A DNA stretch of 64,000 bases from the NCBI RefSeq assembly GCF_007990775.1, contig NZ_BJXB01000010.1:1-64000 (forward strand), read 5' to 3'. Below the pieces are notes generated by a model. The model saw nothing but the letters and a program-made list of their open reading frames with translations, searched no databases and was not told the origin of the DNA. Position 1 is the stretch's first letter; the number at the start of each line of letters is the position of its first letter. Both the position numbers and the translations under genes were made by a program. The stretch is from Deinococcus cellulosilyticus NBRC 106333 = KACC 11606. Lineage in GTDB: Bacteria; Deinococcota; Deinococci; Deinococcales; Deinococcaceae. Below, piece after piece: positions 24,463 through 33,338 of this stretch.

Positions 24463-25659
24463 ATGAAGAAGTCGGTTGTGCTGCTTTCATCTCTGGTGGT
24501 TTCTGCTGTGTTTTCTGTGGCCCAGGCCCAGGAGACCGTTCGCATCGGGGCCATCACCACCCTCACCGGGAGACTTGCCGAGTTTGGAGCCCAGCAGAAA
24601 GCGGGTTTTGAGCTGGCCGTTGACGAACTGAATGCAAAAGGGGGCATCGGCGGGAAGAAAATTGAGCTGGTTCTGGAAGATGCCGCCAGCGATGTGAACA
24701 AGGCCCTTGCTGCCGCCGAGAAACTGGCCAACAGTGGAGTTGGAATCATCCTCAACGAGTACAGTTCCAGCATTGTGAAACCCGTGGCCCAGTTCCTGTC
24801 ACGCCAGAAAGTTCCGAACATCGTGGTTTCGAGCAGCGATGAGAGCATCACCAAGCCGGGCTTTGATTACGTCTACCGCATCAACCCACCCACAGACGAA
24901 TATGCCAAGATCCTCTTCGAGGTCTTCAAAGACAAGAAAATCAGGAGTGTGGCCATTCTGGCAGGCAGCGGCGCTTTTGAGAAAAGCGTGCTGAATTCCG
25001 CGATGGAACAGTCCAAAACCCTCAACATCCCTGTGGTCGCCTCCCAGACCTACGACAAGGGCCTCACCGATTTCCGTCCCATCCTGAACGGCTTCAAGGC
25101 CAAAAATCCAGATGCAGTCATGCTGGTGGGATACCAGGAAGACTCGGTGGCCGTGATGCGGCAGGCCAAGGAAGTGGGCCTGAACCCCAAGGTGTTTGCA
25201 GGAGGAGCCGCGGGATTTGCCCTTCCAGACTTCATCAAAGGGGCAGGTTCGGCTTCGGAGTACGTGGTGACGGCCACCGCCTGGGTGCCTGAGATGGGCA
25301 GCAAGCAAAAAGCCCTTTACGACAAACTCTCCAGGAAACTTGGAATGGCCCCCACCTACCACGCTGCGCAGGCCTACGCTGCGGTCCTTGTTGCCGCAGA
25401 TGCCATCAAACGGGCAGGGTCCAGCACGGACCGCGAAGCCATCCGCAAAGCCCTGGACAGCACCAACCTGCAGACCGCCTACGCCCCGGTGAAATTCCAG
25501 AATTACGAGGGCTACAAAAACCAGAACAAAGTCGGCATGGTCGCAGAGCAGGTGCAGAACGTGGGTGGGCAACTGGTGTTCGTGTCGGTGTACCCGAGAA
25601 AACTCTTCCTGAAAAACCGCATGCTTTTCCCCACCCCCGCCTGGGACAAACGCAACTGA
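24463..25659 (+). CDS. Branched-chain amino-acid ABC transporter, substrate-binding protein 1
   Basis: The 398-residue periplasmic binding protein has a signal peptide ending at QAQ (residues 1-24) and a type I binding-protein fold of the LivK/AmiC family (RIGAITTLTGRLAEFGAQQKAGFELAVDELNAKGGI). It starts at ATG 24463, behind GGAGGAAAGG; the frame is open further upstream. It is the first of six genes. A paralogue follows immediately, so the transporter can take two ligands or ligand ranges: leucine-type amino acids, amides or short aromatic acids are all possible for the family. Confidence 0.92.
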   Translation: MKKSVVLLSSLVVSAVFSVAQAQETVRIGAITTLTGRLAEFGAQQKAGFELAVDELNAKGGIGGKKIELVLEDAASDVNKALAAAEKLANSGVGIILNEYSSSIVKPVAQFLSRQKVPNIVVSSSDESITKPGFDYVYRINPPTDEYAKILFEVFKDKKIRSVAILAGSGAFEKSVLNSAMEQSKTLNIPVVASQTYDKGLTDFRPILNGFKAKNPDAVMLVGYQEDSVAVMRQAKEVGLNPKVFAGGAAGFALPDFIKGAGSASEYVVTATAWVPEMGSKQKALYDKLSRKLGMAPTYHAAQAYAAVLVAADAIKRAGSSTDREAIRKALDSTNLQTAYAPVKFQNYEGYKNQNKVGMVAEQVQNVGGQLVFVSVYPRKLFLKNRMLFPTPAWDKRN

Positions 25660-25681
25660 GCCCATGAGAGAGGGAGACACG

Positions 25682-26836
25682 ATGAAGAAAAGTGCATTGC
25701 TTCTGATCACCCTGGGCCTCTCCGGTGCACTTGCCCAGAGTACTGACACCATCAAGGTGGGGGCCATCACCTCATTGACCGGACGTTTTGCAACCTTTGG
25801 CAAGATGCAGAAAGCCGGATTTCAGGTCGCCATCAAGGAAATCAACAGCAGGGGAGGGGTGCTGGGCAAGAAACTGGAACTCGTTCTGGAAGATGACGCC
25901 TCGGACACCAACAAGGCCCTGGCTGCCGCCGAGAAACTGGTCAACCAGGGGGTGCCCCTGATCATCGGAGCCTACGCATCGAGCATCACCAAGCCCCTTT
26001 CGCAGTACCTGACCCGCGAGAAAGTGCCGCTTCTGGTGGCCACCGCCGTGGATGACACCATCACCAACCCAGGGTCGCCTTATGTGTTCCGGGTCAACAA
26101 TGCCTCCAAGGCCTACACGCAGGGCTTCATTGAACTCTTCAGGAAACTGCAGGTGAAAACCATCGCGGTCCTGACCTCCAATGACGCCTTTGGCAAGTCG
26201 GTGATGAAAGACATCACCACCCTCGGACCAGAAGCAGGATTCAAAATTGTTGCACAGGACAGTTACGACCAGGGGCTCAGTGACTTCAGGCCCATCCTCA
26301 ACCGCTTCAAGTCCCTCGACCCGGATGTGGTTTATCTGGCGAGTTACGAGGCCGACTCGGTGACCATCATGCGCCAGAGCAAGGAGGTGGGCCTGAAACC
26401 GCGCTTCTTTGCCGGGGCCGCCACCGGATTTGCCCTGCCCAGCTTCGCGAAAGCCGCTGGTGACGCTGCAGAGGGGACCCTGGTGAGCGTCACCTGGAGT
26501 GATGACGTGCGGTACGCCGGGGCGCTCAGGCTGTACAAGAGCCTGAAAACCGAACTGAAAGAAGAACCCTCCCAGCATGCCGCCCAGTCCTATGCTGCCA
26601 TGCTTGCCGCTGCTGACGCCATCCAGCGTGCTGGTGGTCTGGACCGTGAAAAAGTCCAGCAGGCCCTGAAAAAGACCCTGCTGGTCACCGCCTACGGTCC
26701 GGTGAAATTCCGCGATTACGATGGTTTCACCAACCAGAACCCGGTGGTCATCCTGATCACACAGGTGCAGAAGGGCAAAGTCGTGACGGTCTACCCTGAT
26801 CGGGTCTCCGAGGCCAAAGTGATGGAGGCGAAATAG
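25682..26836 (+). CDS. Branched-chain amino-acid ABC transporter, substrate-binding protein 2
   Basis: A 384-residue paralogue of the preceding protein with the same N-terminal pattern (KVGAITSLTGRFATFGKMQKAGFQVAI after a signal peptide ending at LAQ). Long stretches agree between the two, including the DQGLSDFRPILN segment, so they arose by tandem duplication and then diverged. The ATG at 25682 follows GAGGGAG. It lies 22 bp after the first gene and three bases before the permease gene, so all are on one mRNA. Confidence 0.92.
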   Translation: MKKSALLLITLGLSGALAQSTDTIKVGAITSLTGRFATFGKMQKAGFQVAIKEINSRGGVLGKKLELVLEDDASDTNKALAAAEKLVNQGVPLIIGAYASSITKPLSQYLTREKVPLLVATAVDDTITNPGSPYVFRVNNASKAYTQGFIELFRKLQVKTIAVLTSNDAFGKSVMKDITTLGPEAGFKIVAQDSYDQGLSDFRPILNRFKSLDPDVVYLASYEADSVTIMRQSKEVGLKPRFFAGAATGFALPSFAKAAGDAAEGTLVSVTWSDDVRYAGALRLYKSLKTELKEEPSQHAAQSYAAMLAAADAIQRAGGLDREKVQQALKKTLLVTAYGPVKFRDYDGFTNQNPVVILITQVQKGKVVTVYPDRVSEAKVMEAK

Positions 26837-26839
26837 AAC

Positions 26840-27763
26840 ATGGAGATCTTCTCACAGGGGATGCAGGCCCTCATTGACGGCCTCCTGACGGGCGGCGTTT
26901 ACGCCATGATCGGGGCGGGCCTCTCCCTGATCTTCGGGGTGATGCGGATCATCAACTTCGGACACGGGGATTTTGTGGTGCTCGGCATGTACTCAGCGTT
27001 CTTTGCGGCCACAGCCCTCCACATGGACCCTTACCTGAGCATCCTGGTGGTGGCCCCACTGGCCTACCTGCTGGGTTTTGCAGTACATCGCCTGATCCTG
27101 TCCCGCTTGCTTGGAGCGAGTGAGCAGAGCACCAAACTGGCCTCGCTGGGCATCGGTCTGGTGGTCAGCAACGCCATCCTGCTGGGTTTCGGCACCCAGC
27201 CCCAGACGGTGGACACCACCTACTCCACCTCGGTGTGGGTCATGCAGGTGGGAACCCTGGAACTCCGCTTCAGCGTGATCCGGGTGGTGGCGATGGTGAT
27301 CACTGCAGCCCTGATCTTTCTTTTGAACCGCATGCTCTTCACCAGTGAAATTGGCAAGGCCATCCGTGCCACCGGACAGAACCGCCTCGGGGCGGAACTG
27401 CAGGGGGTGGACACCCGCCGCATCTACGCTGTCATTTTCGGGATTGGCACGGTGCTGGCTGCAACCGCCGGGGTGCTGCTGCTTCCCCTGCTCTCGGCCA
27501 CACCGACCATGGGCACCATCTTCACCAACAAGGCTTTCGTGATCACCATCCTGGGGGGCCTGGGAAGCATGCCCGGAGCGATCATCGGGGGCCTGATTCT
27601 GGGGGTGGTGGAATCGCTGGGGTCCAGCATTTTCCCCCTCATCCCCTTCCTGAACAACCATTTTGGCAGCAACTACCGGGATGCCTACGGCCTCATCATC
27701 TTCCTGCTGGTCCTGCTCCTGAAACCTGAGGGCCTGTTCGGACGGACGGTGAAACGCGTATGA
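26840..27763 (+). CDS. livH: Branched-chain amino-acid ABC permease LivH
   Basis: The 307-residue protein is an inner-membrane permease of the LivH type with about eight transmembrane helices. Family signatures are GGVYAMIGAGLSLIFGVMRIINFGHGD near the N terminus and the cytoplasmic EAA-like loop RATGQNRLGAELQGVD around residues 175-190, which contacts the ATPases. It overlaps livM by four bases (ATGA). Name follows the family; the transported compound may not be a branched-chain amino acid. Confidence 0.93.
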   Translation: MEIFSQGMQALIDGLLTGGVYAMIGAGLSLIFGVMRIINFGHGDFVVLGMYSAFFAATALHMDPYLSILVVAPLAYLLGFAVHRLILSRLLGASEQSTKLASLGIGLVVSNAILLGFGTQPQTVDTTYSTSVWVMQVGTLELRFSVIRVVAMVITAALIFLLNRMLFTSEIGKAIRATGQNRLGAELQGVDTRRIYAVIFGIGTVLAATAGVLLLPLLSATPTMGTIFTNKAFVITILGGLGSMPGAIIGGLILGVVESLGSSIFPLIPFLNNHFGSNYRDAYGLIIFLLVLLLKPEGLFGRTVKRV

Positions 27764-28797
27764 AATCCCGCTCACCCGTCCTGAACCCCCCCTCTGAAGG
27801 GAAAAGTGCCCGCTGGAGCCCTTACTTCACCCTGATTCTGGTGGTGGCCCTGCTTGCCTGCTATCCCCTGCTGGTTCCTGTGCTCACCCAGGTGTCCTTC
27901 CTGCAAGGGGTCAACCTGAACTTTGGCATCACCACCCTGATCCTGGCCGGACTGGCCCTCTCCTGGGACATCCTGGGCGGATGGACCGGGCAGAACAGCC
28001 TTGGGCATGCTGCTCTTGTTGCAGTGGGGGCCTACTCGGTGACCCTGCTTGCCGAACACGGGGTGGCCCCCTGGTATGGCACCCTGATCGGCATGGGCAT
28101 CGCTGGACTGCTGGCCTGGGGGTGGGGTTCCATGACCTTCCGCCTGCGGGGCAGTTACTTCACCTTATCGAGCATTGCTGTGGCAGAAATCCTCAGGCTG
28201 GTGGCCCTCAATGAAAGCTGGCTGACCGGAGGGGCAGAAGGCAAATTCATGGCCGACCTGCCGAAACTCTTTGGCACCTTCGACCTCTTTGACCGCAAGG
28301 TGGAGTTCTATGTGGCCCTCGGGTTTGTCACGCTGGTGCTGCTGTTTCTGCACTGGCTGAAATCCGCGAAACTGGGCTTTTACTTCCGTGCCGTTCGCGA
28401 AGATGAGGATGGAGCGATGGCCCTGGGGGTGAACCCCGCCAAAGCCAAAAGCACCGCCTTCATCCTCTCTGCGGTTTTCACGGCGATGGGCGGAGCCATC
28501 TACGCCCTGTACCTGCAGGCCCTGGAACCCGACAACCTGATGCTGGTGGCCTTCTCCATCCAGATTGCCCTGCTGTGCATCATCGGTGGACGGGGCACCC
28601 TGTATGGTGGCCTGGTCGGAGCCATTCTGCTGGGGGTGCCCAGTGAGATCTTCCGGGCACAACTGCAGGAAGCAAACCTGCTGGTGTACGGGATTCTGAT
28701 TGTGCTGGTGATCCTGTACCTGCCCAAAGGGGTGATGGGCACCCTGGAACACTGGTGGTACCGCAAGAACCACCCGCTGGAGAAAGGAGGCAAGTGA
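27760..28797 (+). CDS. livM: Branched-chain amino-acid ABC permease LivM
   Basis: The 345-residue second permease subunit has about ten transmembrane segments. It shows the LivM core LSWDILGGWTGQNSLGHAALVAVGAYS and the ATPase-contact loop FRAVREDEDGAMALGVNPAKAK. A 25-residue hydrophilic N terminus precedes the first helix. The start overlaps livH by four bases and the stop is followed within two bases by the first ATPase gene. Confidence 0.93.
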   Translation: MKSRSPVLNPPSEGKSARWSPYFTLILVVALLACYPLLVPVLTQVSFLQGVNLNFGITTLILAGLALSWDILGGWTGQNSLGHAALVAVGAYSVTLLAEHGVAPWYGTLIGMGIAGLLAWGWGSMTFRLRGSYFTLSSIAVAEILRLVALNESWLTGGAEGKFMADLPKLFGTFDLFDRKVEFYVALGFVTLVLLFLHWLKSAKLGFYFRAVREDEDGAMALGVNPAKAKSTAFILSAVFTAMGGAIYALYLQALEPDNLMLVAFSIQIALLCIIGGRGTLYGGLVGAILLGVPSEIFRAQLQEANLLVYGILIVLVILYLPKGVMGTLEHWWYRKNHPLEKGGK

Positions 28798-28798
28798 C

Positions 28799-29566
28799 AT
28801 GCAGGCCCAGAACACCCAGACTGCTCTACCCCTGGATTTCTCCCAGGTTCCGCCCATCCTGGAAGCCCGCAACATCACCGTCACCTTCGGTCAGAACCTC
28901 GCGGTGTCCCAGGTGGACCTGACCCTCAGGCCCGGAGAGATCATTGGCCTGATCGGACCCAACGGAGCAGGGAAGACCACCTTCTTCAATGCCCTCACCG
29001 GATTTGTCAGAAAGACGGGCACCGTGACCTTTCAGGGCAGGGACATCTCCAACCTCCCTGCTTACGACCTCCCACGCCTCGGGATTGCCCGCACCTTCCA
29101 GGTGGAAAGGCCCTTTGAGGACATGACCGTGCTGGAAAACGTCACCATCTCCAGCTTCCTGAAGCACCCTGCTCCAAAAGATGCCCGTACCCACGCCAGA
29201 GAAGCCCTGCACCGGGTGGGCCTGCTGGACCGCGCAGAACAGAAATGCAGTGAACTGAACCTTGCCCGCAGGCGCAGGCTGGAAGTCGCCAAGGCCCTCG
29301 CGCTTGAACCGAAAGTGCTCTTTCTGGACGAGGTGATCGCAGGCCTCAACCCCCCTGCACAGGCAGAAATGATCCAGATCATCCGGGGTCTGGCTGCAGA
29401 AGGCATGGGCATCGTGATGGTGGAACACATCATGAAGGTGATCATGAGCTTATCAAATCACGTGATCTGTCTGGCGTTCGGCAAAAAACTTGCAGAAGGC
29501 ACCCCGCAAAACGTCGCCAGAAACCCTGAAGTGATCACCGCCTACCTGGGGAGCGACCATGACTGA
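28799..29566 (+). CDS. livG: Branched-chain amino-acid ABC ATPase LivG
   Basis: The 255-residue nucleotide-binding subunit has a Walker A motif GPNGAGKTT (about residues 55-63) and Walker B VLFLDEVIAGLNP. The signature segment reads LNLARRRRLEVAKAL, i.e. the usual LSGGQ/LSYGQ is replaced by LNLAR; this departure is common in LivG-like proteins where the Q is often absent but is more extreme here. Overlap of eight bases with livF couples their translation. Confidence 0.92.
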   Translation: MQAQNTQTALPLDFSQVPPILEARNITVTFGQNLAVSQVDLTLRPGEIIGLIGPNGAGKTTFFNALTGFVRKTGTVTFQGRDISNLPAYDLPRLGIARTFQVERPFEDMTVLENVTISSFLKHPAPKDARTHAREALHRVGLLDRAEQKCSELNLARRRRLEVAKALALEPKVLFLDEVIAGLNPPAQAEMIQIIRGLAAEGMGIVMVEHIMKVIMSLSNHVICLAFGKKLAEGTPQNVARNPEVITAYLGSDHD

Positions 29567-30284
29567 CCTCAAACCCCCACTGCTGGAAGTGAAAAACCTC
29601 GACATTGCCTACGGGGATGTGCAGGTGGTGTTTGACATCTCCATGGTGATCCATCCACAGGAACTCGTCGGTCTGGTCGGCGGGAACGGCTCAGGCAAGT
29701 CCACCATCCTGAGGGCCATCTCCGGCATGCTCAAACCCCGCGCCGGACAGATCCTCTACCAGGGTCAGGAAATTGGCGGCATGAAACCCCACCAGCTCAC
29801 CGATCTGGGCATTGCCCACGTCCCAATGGGCAGGCAGCTGTTCGGCAACATGACCGTGGAGGAAAACCTGGAGATGGGCGCTTACCTCCCCAGGGTCAAG
29901 CCCAGACGCAAAGCCTCCCTGGAAAAAGTCTATGCTTTTTTCCCGAGGCTCCAGGAGAAACGCAAATTCATGGCGGGTTCCCTCTCGGGAGGCGAGCAGC
30001 AGATGATCGCCATCGGACGGGCCCTCATGAGTGAACCCACCCTGCTCCTGATGGATGAGCCCTCCCTGGGCCTTGCCCCACTGGTGGTGCAGGAGGTCAT
30101 GCGGGTGATCGACTCGCTGCGCGAACTGCAACTCACGGTGCTGCTGGTGGAACAAAATGTGCGCCAGGTCCTGAAAGTCACCGACCGCTCTTACGTGCTG
30201 GAACACGGGCGACTGGTGGTGGAAGGCCAGAGCAGCCTCCTGATGGAAAACCCTGAGGTGAAACGGGCATACCTGGGGTTGTGA
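29559..30284 (+). CDS. livF: Branched-chain amino-acid ABC ATPase LivF
   Basis: The 241-residue second ATPase carries Walker A GGNGSGKST, the intact signature LSGGEQQMIAIGRAL and Walker B TLLLMDEPSLGLAP. With LivG it forms the ATPase heterodimer; LivF supplies the canonical signature motif that LivG lacks. It is the last gene of the operon and is followed by a terminator. Confidence 0.93.
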   Translation: MTDLKPPLLEVKNLDIAYGDVQVVFDISMVIHPQELVGLVGGNGSGKSTILRAISGMLKPRAGQILYQGQEIGGMKPHQLTDLGIAHVPMGRQLFGNMTVEENLEMGAYLPRVKPRRKASLEKVYAFFPRLQEKRKFMAGSLSGGEQQMIAIGRALMSEPTLLLMDEPSLGLAPLVVQEVMRVIDSLRELQLTVLLVEQNVRQVLKVTDRSYVLEHGRLVVEGQSSLLMENPEVKRAYLGL

Positions 30285-30293
30285 TCTGTTCTA

Positions 30294-30327
30294 GAAAGGC
30301 AGCGCTTTGAAGGGGCTGCCTTTTTTT
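30294..30327 (+). terminator. Terminator of the liv-type operon
   Basis: AAAGGCAGC (30295-30303) pairs with GCTGCCTTT (30315-30323) and is followed by more T residues. It lies about ten bases after the livF stop. Confidence 0.85.
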
Positions 30328-30728
30328 CGGTTCAGGTCAGTCCACTTCAAAATGCTTTTCTGGGTGTGGGCCATGACCCCTCCTCATCACTTGCTGTCTG
30401 GGATTGCTGGAAGAGGCCGGAGTGGAAGTCGAGCAACCCTGTAAACTCCATTTTCTCTTTGAAACAAAACATCCTGTGCTGCTGCACTGGCCGGATCAGG
30501 TGGCCAAGAACCCATCTCTCAGGAAAACCTGACGCCCCCGAGATCATTTTCTTGGGAAGCCGTTTGCCAGATGTGGGCTGACCTGAAACAGCTGCTCTGT
30601 CCTGTCAAGCTGCATGTCACAGCGAAATTCCTTGCCTGTAGGGGTTACACCTTCAGGCAACAAACCTCGAAGCCTCCAATGTCTCTCTTCCTCACCACCT
30701 CAGCTGTCCTTCAGGTACACTGGGAGGC
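30328..30728. other. 400-bp gap without a recognisable gene
   Basis: Both strands were read; only short frames with no ribosome-binding site or family resemblance are present. The right end holds TACACT (30715-30720) followed by GGGAGG, which can serve as -10 element and ribosome-binding site for the gene at 30729. Confidence 0.5.
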
Positions 30729-31403
30729 ATGAAGAAAATGCTGCTTATAGGCCTGCTCTCCCTGGGACTTGCTGTTGCTCAGGGCACCCCTCAAAATTAC
30801 GAAAATATAGGGAGCAGGACGCTTTCACACTATACCTTAACAGGCAAAGTCAAGCAAGTTAAAGAGTGCATGGAGTATTGGGGATGTGAAGTTATGTCCT
30901 TTAATGAATATGGGATAGAGACCAAGTATTTAAAAAGTCGTAAATTCATCAAAGACGAACAAGGGATTTTAATTTTTGAGACCACCAGTGGTCCTGAGTA
31001 CTCTCCCAATCTCAAGGAGTACTTTCAGGACGGTCATTTGTTGAGAACAGAAGGTATTGATGTGGCAAATCCAGGCCAGACTTATGTGAATGATTATGTG
31101 TACTCTGGAGATCTTCTCAAATCAGTGGACTATAAAATATCTTCAAAAGAGGGCGAGAGGGTATTGAGAAGTGACATCATGGTTTATACGAATGGGATTT
31201 TGAATATGATAGAAACTTCAGCAGAAGATGGTTCCAAGGGCAGGTTGATCATTGATCAGGGTAGGTTCCTGACAAAAAAATTTGATTTTCGATACCCAAA
31301 TCCCATAGAAACATATACTTATACATTTGATGATAAAGGCAACTGGATCAAGCAAATCATCGATGGAGAACTGGAGATAACAAGAGAAATCACATACTAC
31401 TGA
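30729..31403 (+). CDS. AT-rich secreted protein of unknown function
   Basis: The 224-residue protein has a signal peptide (LLIGLLSLGLAVAQG) and a mature domain rich in tyrosine, glutamate and short beta strands, ending YTFDDKGNWIKQI. The terminal D-x-x-G-N-W pattern recalls YD/RHS-like repeat proteins common in Bacteroidetes, but I cannot assign a family. Base composition and codon use are clearly more AT-rich than the neighbours (frequent ATA, AAA, TTT codons), which points to recent transfer. GGGAGG precedes the ATG. Confidence 0.75.
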   Translation: MKKMLLIGLLSLGLAVAQGTPQNYENIGSRTLSHYTLTGKVKQVKECMEYWGCEVMSFNEYGIETKYLKSRKFIKDEQGILIFETTSGPEYSPNLKEYFQDGHLLRTEGIDVANPGQTYVNDYVYSGDLLKSVDYKISSKEGERVLRSDIMVYTNGILNMIETSAEDGSKGRLIIDQGRFLTKKFDFRYPNPIETYTYTFDDKGNWIKQIIDGELEITREITYY

Positions 31404-31591
31404 GTCGGACCCAGAATCCTTGATGTCACCCTCGAATGACATTTTCTTTTGGAGGCAACCGTGATCATTGATCCCCCTGATCCCCCTCGTTGATCCCTCC
31501 ACTTCGCAAGGGGTTCAGGGGTTTTCCAGGGCATCCTGTCGTTCAAACGAAATCTGGCTGCACCCTCAAAAAGTAAATAAAATGTAACCAG
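31404..31591. other. Intergenic region with a short leader-like frame
   Basis: Nothing firm is present. GGAGG is followed by a GTG opening a ten-codon frame (VIIDPPDPPR); it may be meaningless. TAAAAT lies eight bases before the ATG of the next gene and may be its -10 element. Confidence 0.3.
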
Positions 31592-33010
31592 ATGAAAATG
31601 GCAACAATTCCCAGAATTGCACGAATCACTGGACCCAAAAGCTGGAAAGCCTCCCGCAAACTGAAGTGGCGCAATGGCCACATGCGGCCCCTGTGGACCT
31701 TTGTTTTCTTTGGGGCACTGGCCCTGTGCTGCTTTTTCATTCAGCACCAGCATGATTTTCACCACCACCACTTCAACCTGTGGTTTCGCAGGCGGGACAT
31801 GGTTCCACCAGAAAACCCCATGAGCGTGCTGTTCATTGCGGGAATCCTGCTCCTCATTCGCGCCGCCTCCCTCAGTGGCAAAAGGGTTTATGCTCTGACC
31901 CTGCTGTATTTGCTGGGCTTGCCTTTGCTGTGGGTGCTGGTCGGGCATTCCGATGGTACTTTTTCCAACAACGTGAACCTGCCTCCAGAGTGGGTTCAGG
32001 CCCTGGTGGTCTTCTCCTACCAGTGGTTCCTGAGCCTGCCTTTCTTGCTTTTGACCTTGCATGAAGCTGTTGTCGCCCTGCAGGTGTACCGGAAAAACAG
32101 TTCCCAGCGTGCATTCAGGCAGGCAGTGCGGGAACACATGGACCGCTTGCTGTCTGCCCTGGGGCAGGGGTGGGCAGGGCACAGCTGGCAGCATGCAGAA
32201 CAGGTGCTGTTCACTTCACCAGGCAACAGACAGTATCTCGTGGTGTTCCTCCCTGATCACTGGCACCTGCAGAGGACTTCCGGGACCCTGCAGCATGCAG
32301 ATGGTCGTCCGGTGCGCCTCCCCTACATCAAGGACCACCACACTTTCAGCCAGCGTTTTGACATTCCTCTGGTGTATTGCCTTCCTTTCAGCACAGGAGA
32401 ATGGCCCATGTCTGTGCAGCAGGTGATGGATGGCACCGTCTACCTGCAGCAGGGGAACCCCAACGATCTGGCCAGGCAACTGCTCGCCTGGGAGGAGGAA
32501 GAAGACCTGCGTGAACAGGAAAAACAGCGTGCCCGTGACGAACAGCTCAGGCAGCAGCAGGAACAGGAAGCCGCCCGCAAACACGGCGAGGAAGTGGAAA
32601 AACAGGCCATTGCTGTCCTGGAAAAACACCTCCCTGCAGGCTGGACCCTGGTGGCAGGACAGCTTCTGAGAAGAAAAAAGCTGGATGTTGATGCGCGCAT
32701 CCGGCTTCCAGATGGCCGTTCTGTGGTGATCGATGTGAAATCCGTGCAGATGCCCCTCAAATCCGACCAGGGAGAAATCTACAAGGTGAGTGGGGAATCG
32801 TTGTATGGTGCAGGGAGCAAACTGGCCCAGCAATCCCTGGCCTGGGGCGGAGCCCCCGCCATTTTGTGGCAACCAGCAGCACAACCATACCCGGTTTTTG
32901 AGCACCGACACGCACTCGGGGTCTCGGGCAAAACCATCGAGGTGAAAATTCTGGTGGTGTCGGGTGGCCCTGAACGCCTCATTGAGGAGATCCGCAAAAG
33001 ACTTCTTTAA
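31592..33010 (+). CDS. Membrane protein with nuclease-related (PD-(D/E)xK-like) C-terminal domain
   Basis: The 472-residue protein has three or four transmembrane helices in residues 32-165, a middle domain, a charged coiled coil at about 300-340 (EEEEDLREQEKQRARDEQLRQ) and a C-terminal domain of about 130 residues. The last domain contains KLDVDARIRLPDGRSVVIDVKS, the D...DxK pattern of nuclease-related (NERD-like) or Holliday-junction-resolvase-like folds. Membrane-anchored nuclease-like proteins are often found in accessory regions and some act in defence, but nothing here proves a role. The ATG at 31592 has no good ribosome-binding site; a start nearer the first helix (about 31682) is possible. 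Confidence 0.7.
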   Translation: MKMATIPRIARITGPKSWKASRKLKWRNGHMRPLWTFVFFGALALCCFFIQHQHDFHHHHFNLWFRRRDMVPPENPMSVLFIAGILLLIRAASLSGKRVYALTLLYLLGLPLLWVLVGHSDGTFSNNVNLPPEWVQALVVFSYQWFLSLPFLLLTLHEAVVALQVYRKNSSQRAFRQAVREHMDRLLSALGQGWAGHSWQHAEQVLFTSPGNRQYLVVFLPDHWHLQRTSGTLQHADGRPVRLPYIKDHHTFSQRFDIPLVYCLPFSTGEWPMSVQQVMDGTVYLQQGNPNDLARQLLAWEEEEDLREQEKQRARDEQLRQQQEQEAARKHGEEVEKQAIAVLEKHLPAGWTLVAGQLLRRKKLDVDARIRLPDGRSVVIDVKSVQMPLKSDQGEIYKVSGESLYGAGSKLAQQSLAWGGAPAILWQPAAQPYPVFEHRHALGVSGKTIEVKILVVSGGPERLIEEIRKRLL

Positions 33011-33102
33011 TGAACGCACCTTTGGAGTGAACGCTGCGTCCTGGCCCAGGCCTGGTCTGGTTTTGGGCCTGCTACACTGAGCAAAATACATCAGGGAGGG
33101 TT

Positions 33103-33228
33103 ATGGACCACACACCACCACCAGTGACCAGTGTCAAAAAGAAACCTTATCAGAAGCCCGCTTTGCAGCACTCCGGGAAATGGCAGAATGTTGTTCTGTC
33201 TGTCACCGGTGGCGGGATACCTGATTGA
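33103..33228 (+). CDS. RiPP-precursor-like peptide, YxxPxLxxxGxW family (copy 1)
   Basis: A 41-residue peptide begins at an ATG two bases after GGGAGGG. Residues 16-27 read YQKPALQHSGKW, matching the pattern Y-x-x-P-x-L-x3-G-x-W shared with peptides at 40752 and 41568. Lasso-type RiPP leaders use a similar Y-x-x-P-x-L-x3-G signature for recognition by the leader-binding protein. The part after the motif ends TGGGIPD and is too short for a normal lasso core with an 8-9-residue ring and tail. No maturation gene is adjacent. It lies just before an IS605-type element, which may have separated it from partners. Confidence 0.6.
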   Translation: MDHTPPPVTSVKKKPYQKPALQHSGKWQNVVLSVTGGGIPD

Positions 33229-33338
33229 CGCCTGTCAGGTCTACTTAATTTCCTGGGTCTGGGCGGAAGTCCCCCACCATAACCGCAGTTTGGTTTGGTC
33301 CTTGATGGATCTCCCAGCCGCCCCGCCGGGGCGGGGAG

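Noticed and set aside
31455..31490. Ten-codon GTG frame VIIDPPDPPR as a leader peptide
   Set aside because: It has a GGAGG ahead but is too short to support, and no regulatory hairpin follows.
33103..33228. Firm call of a lasso peptide
   Set aside because: The part after the leader-like motif is too short for a ring with tail, and no maturation genes are near; only the shared motif is claimed.
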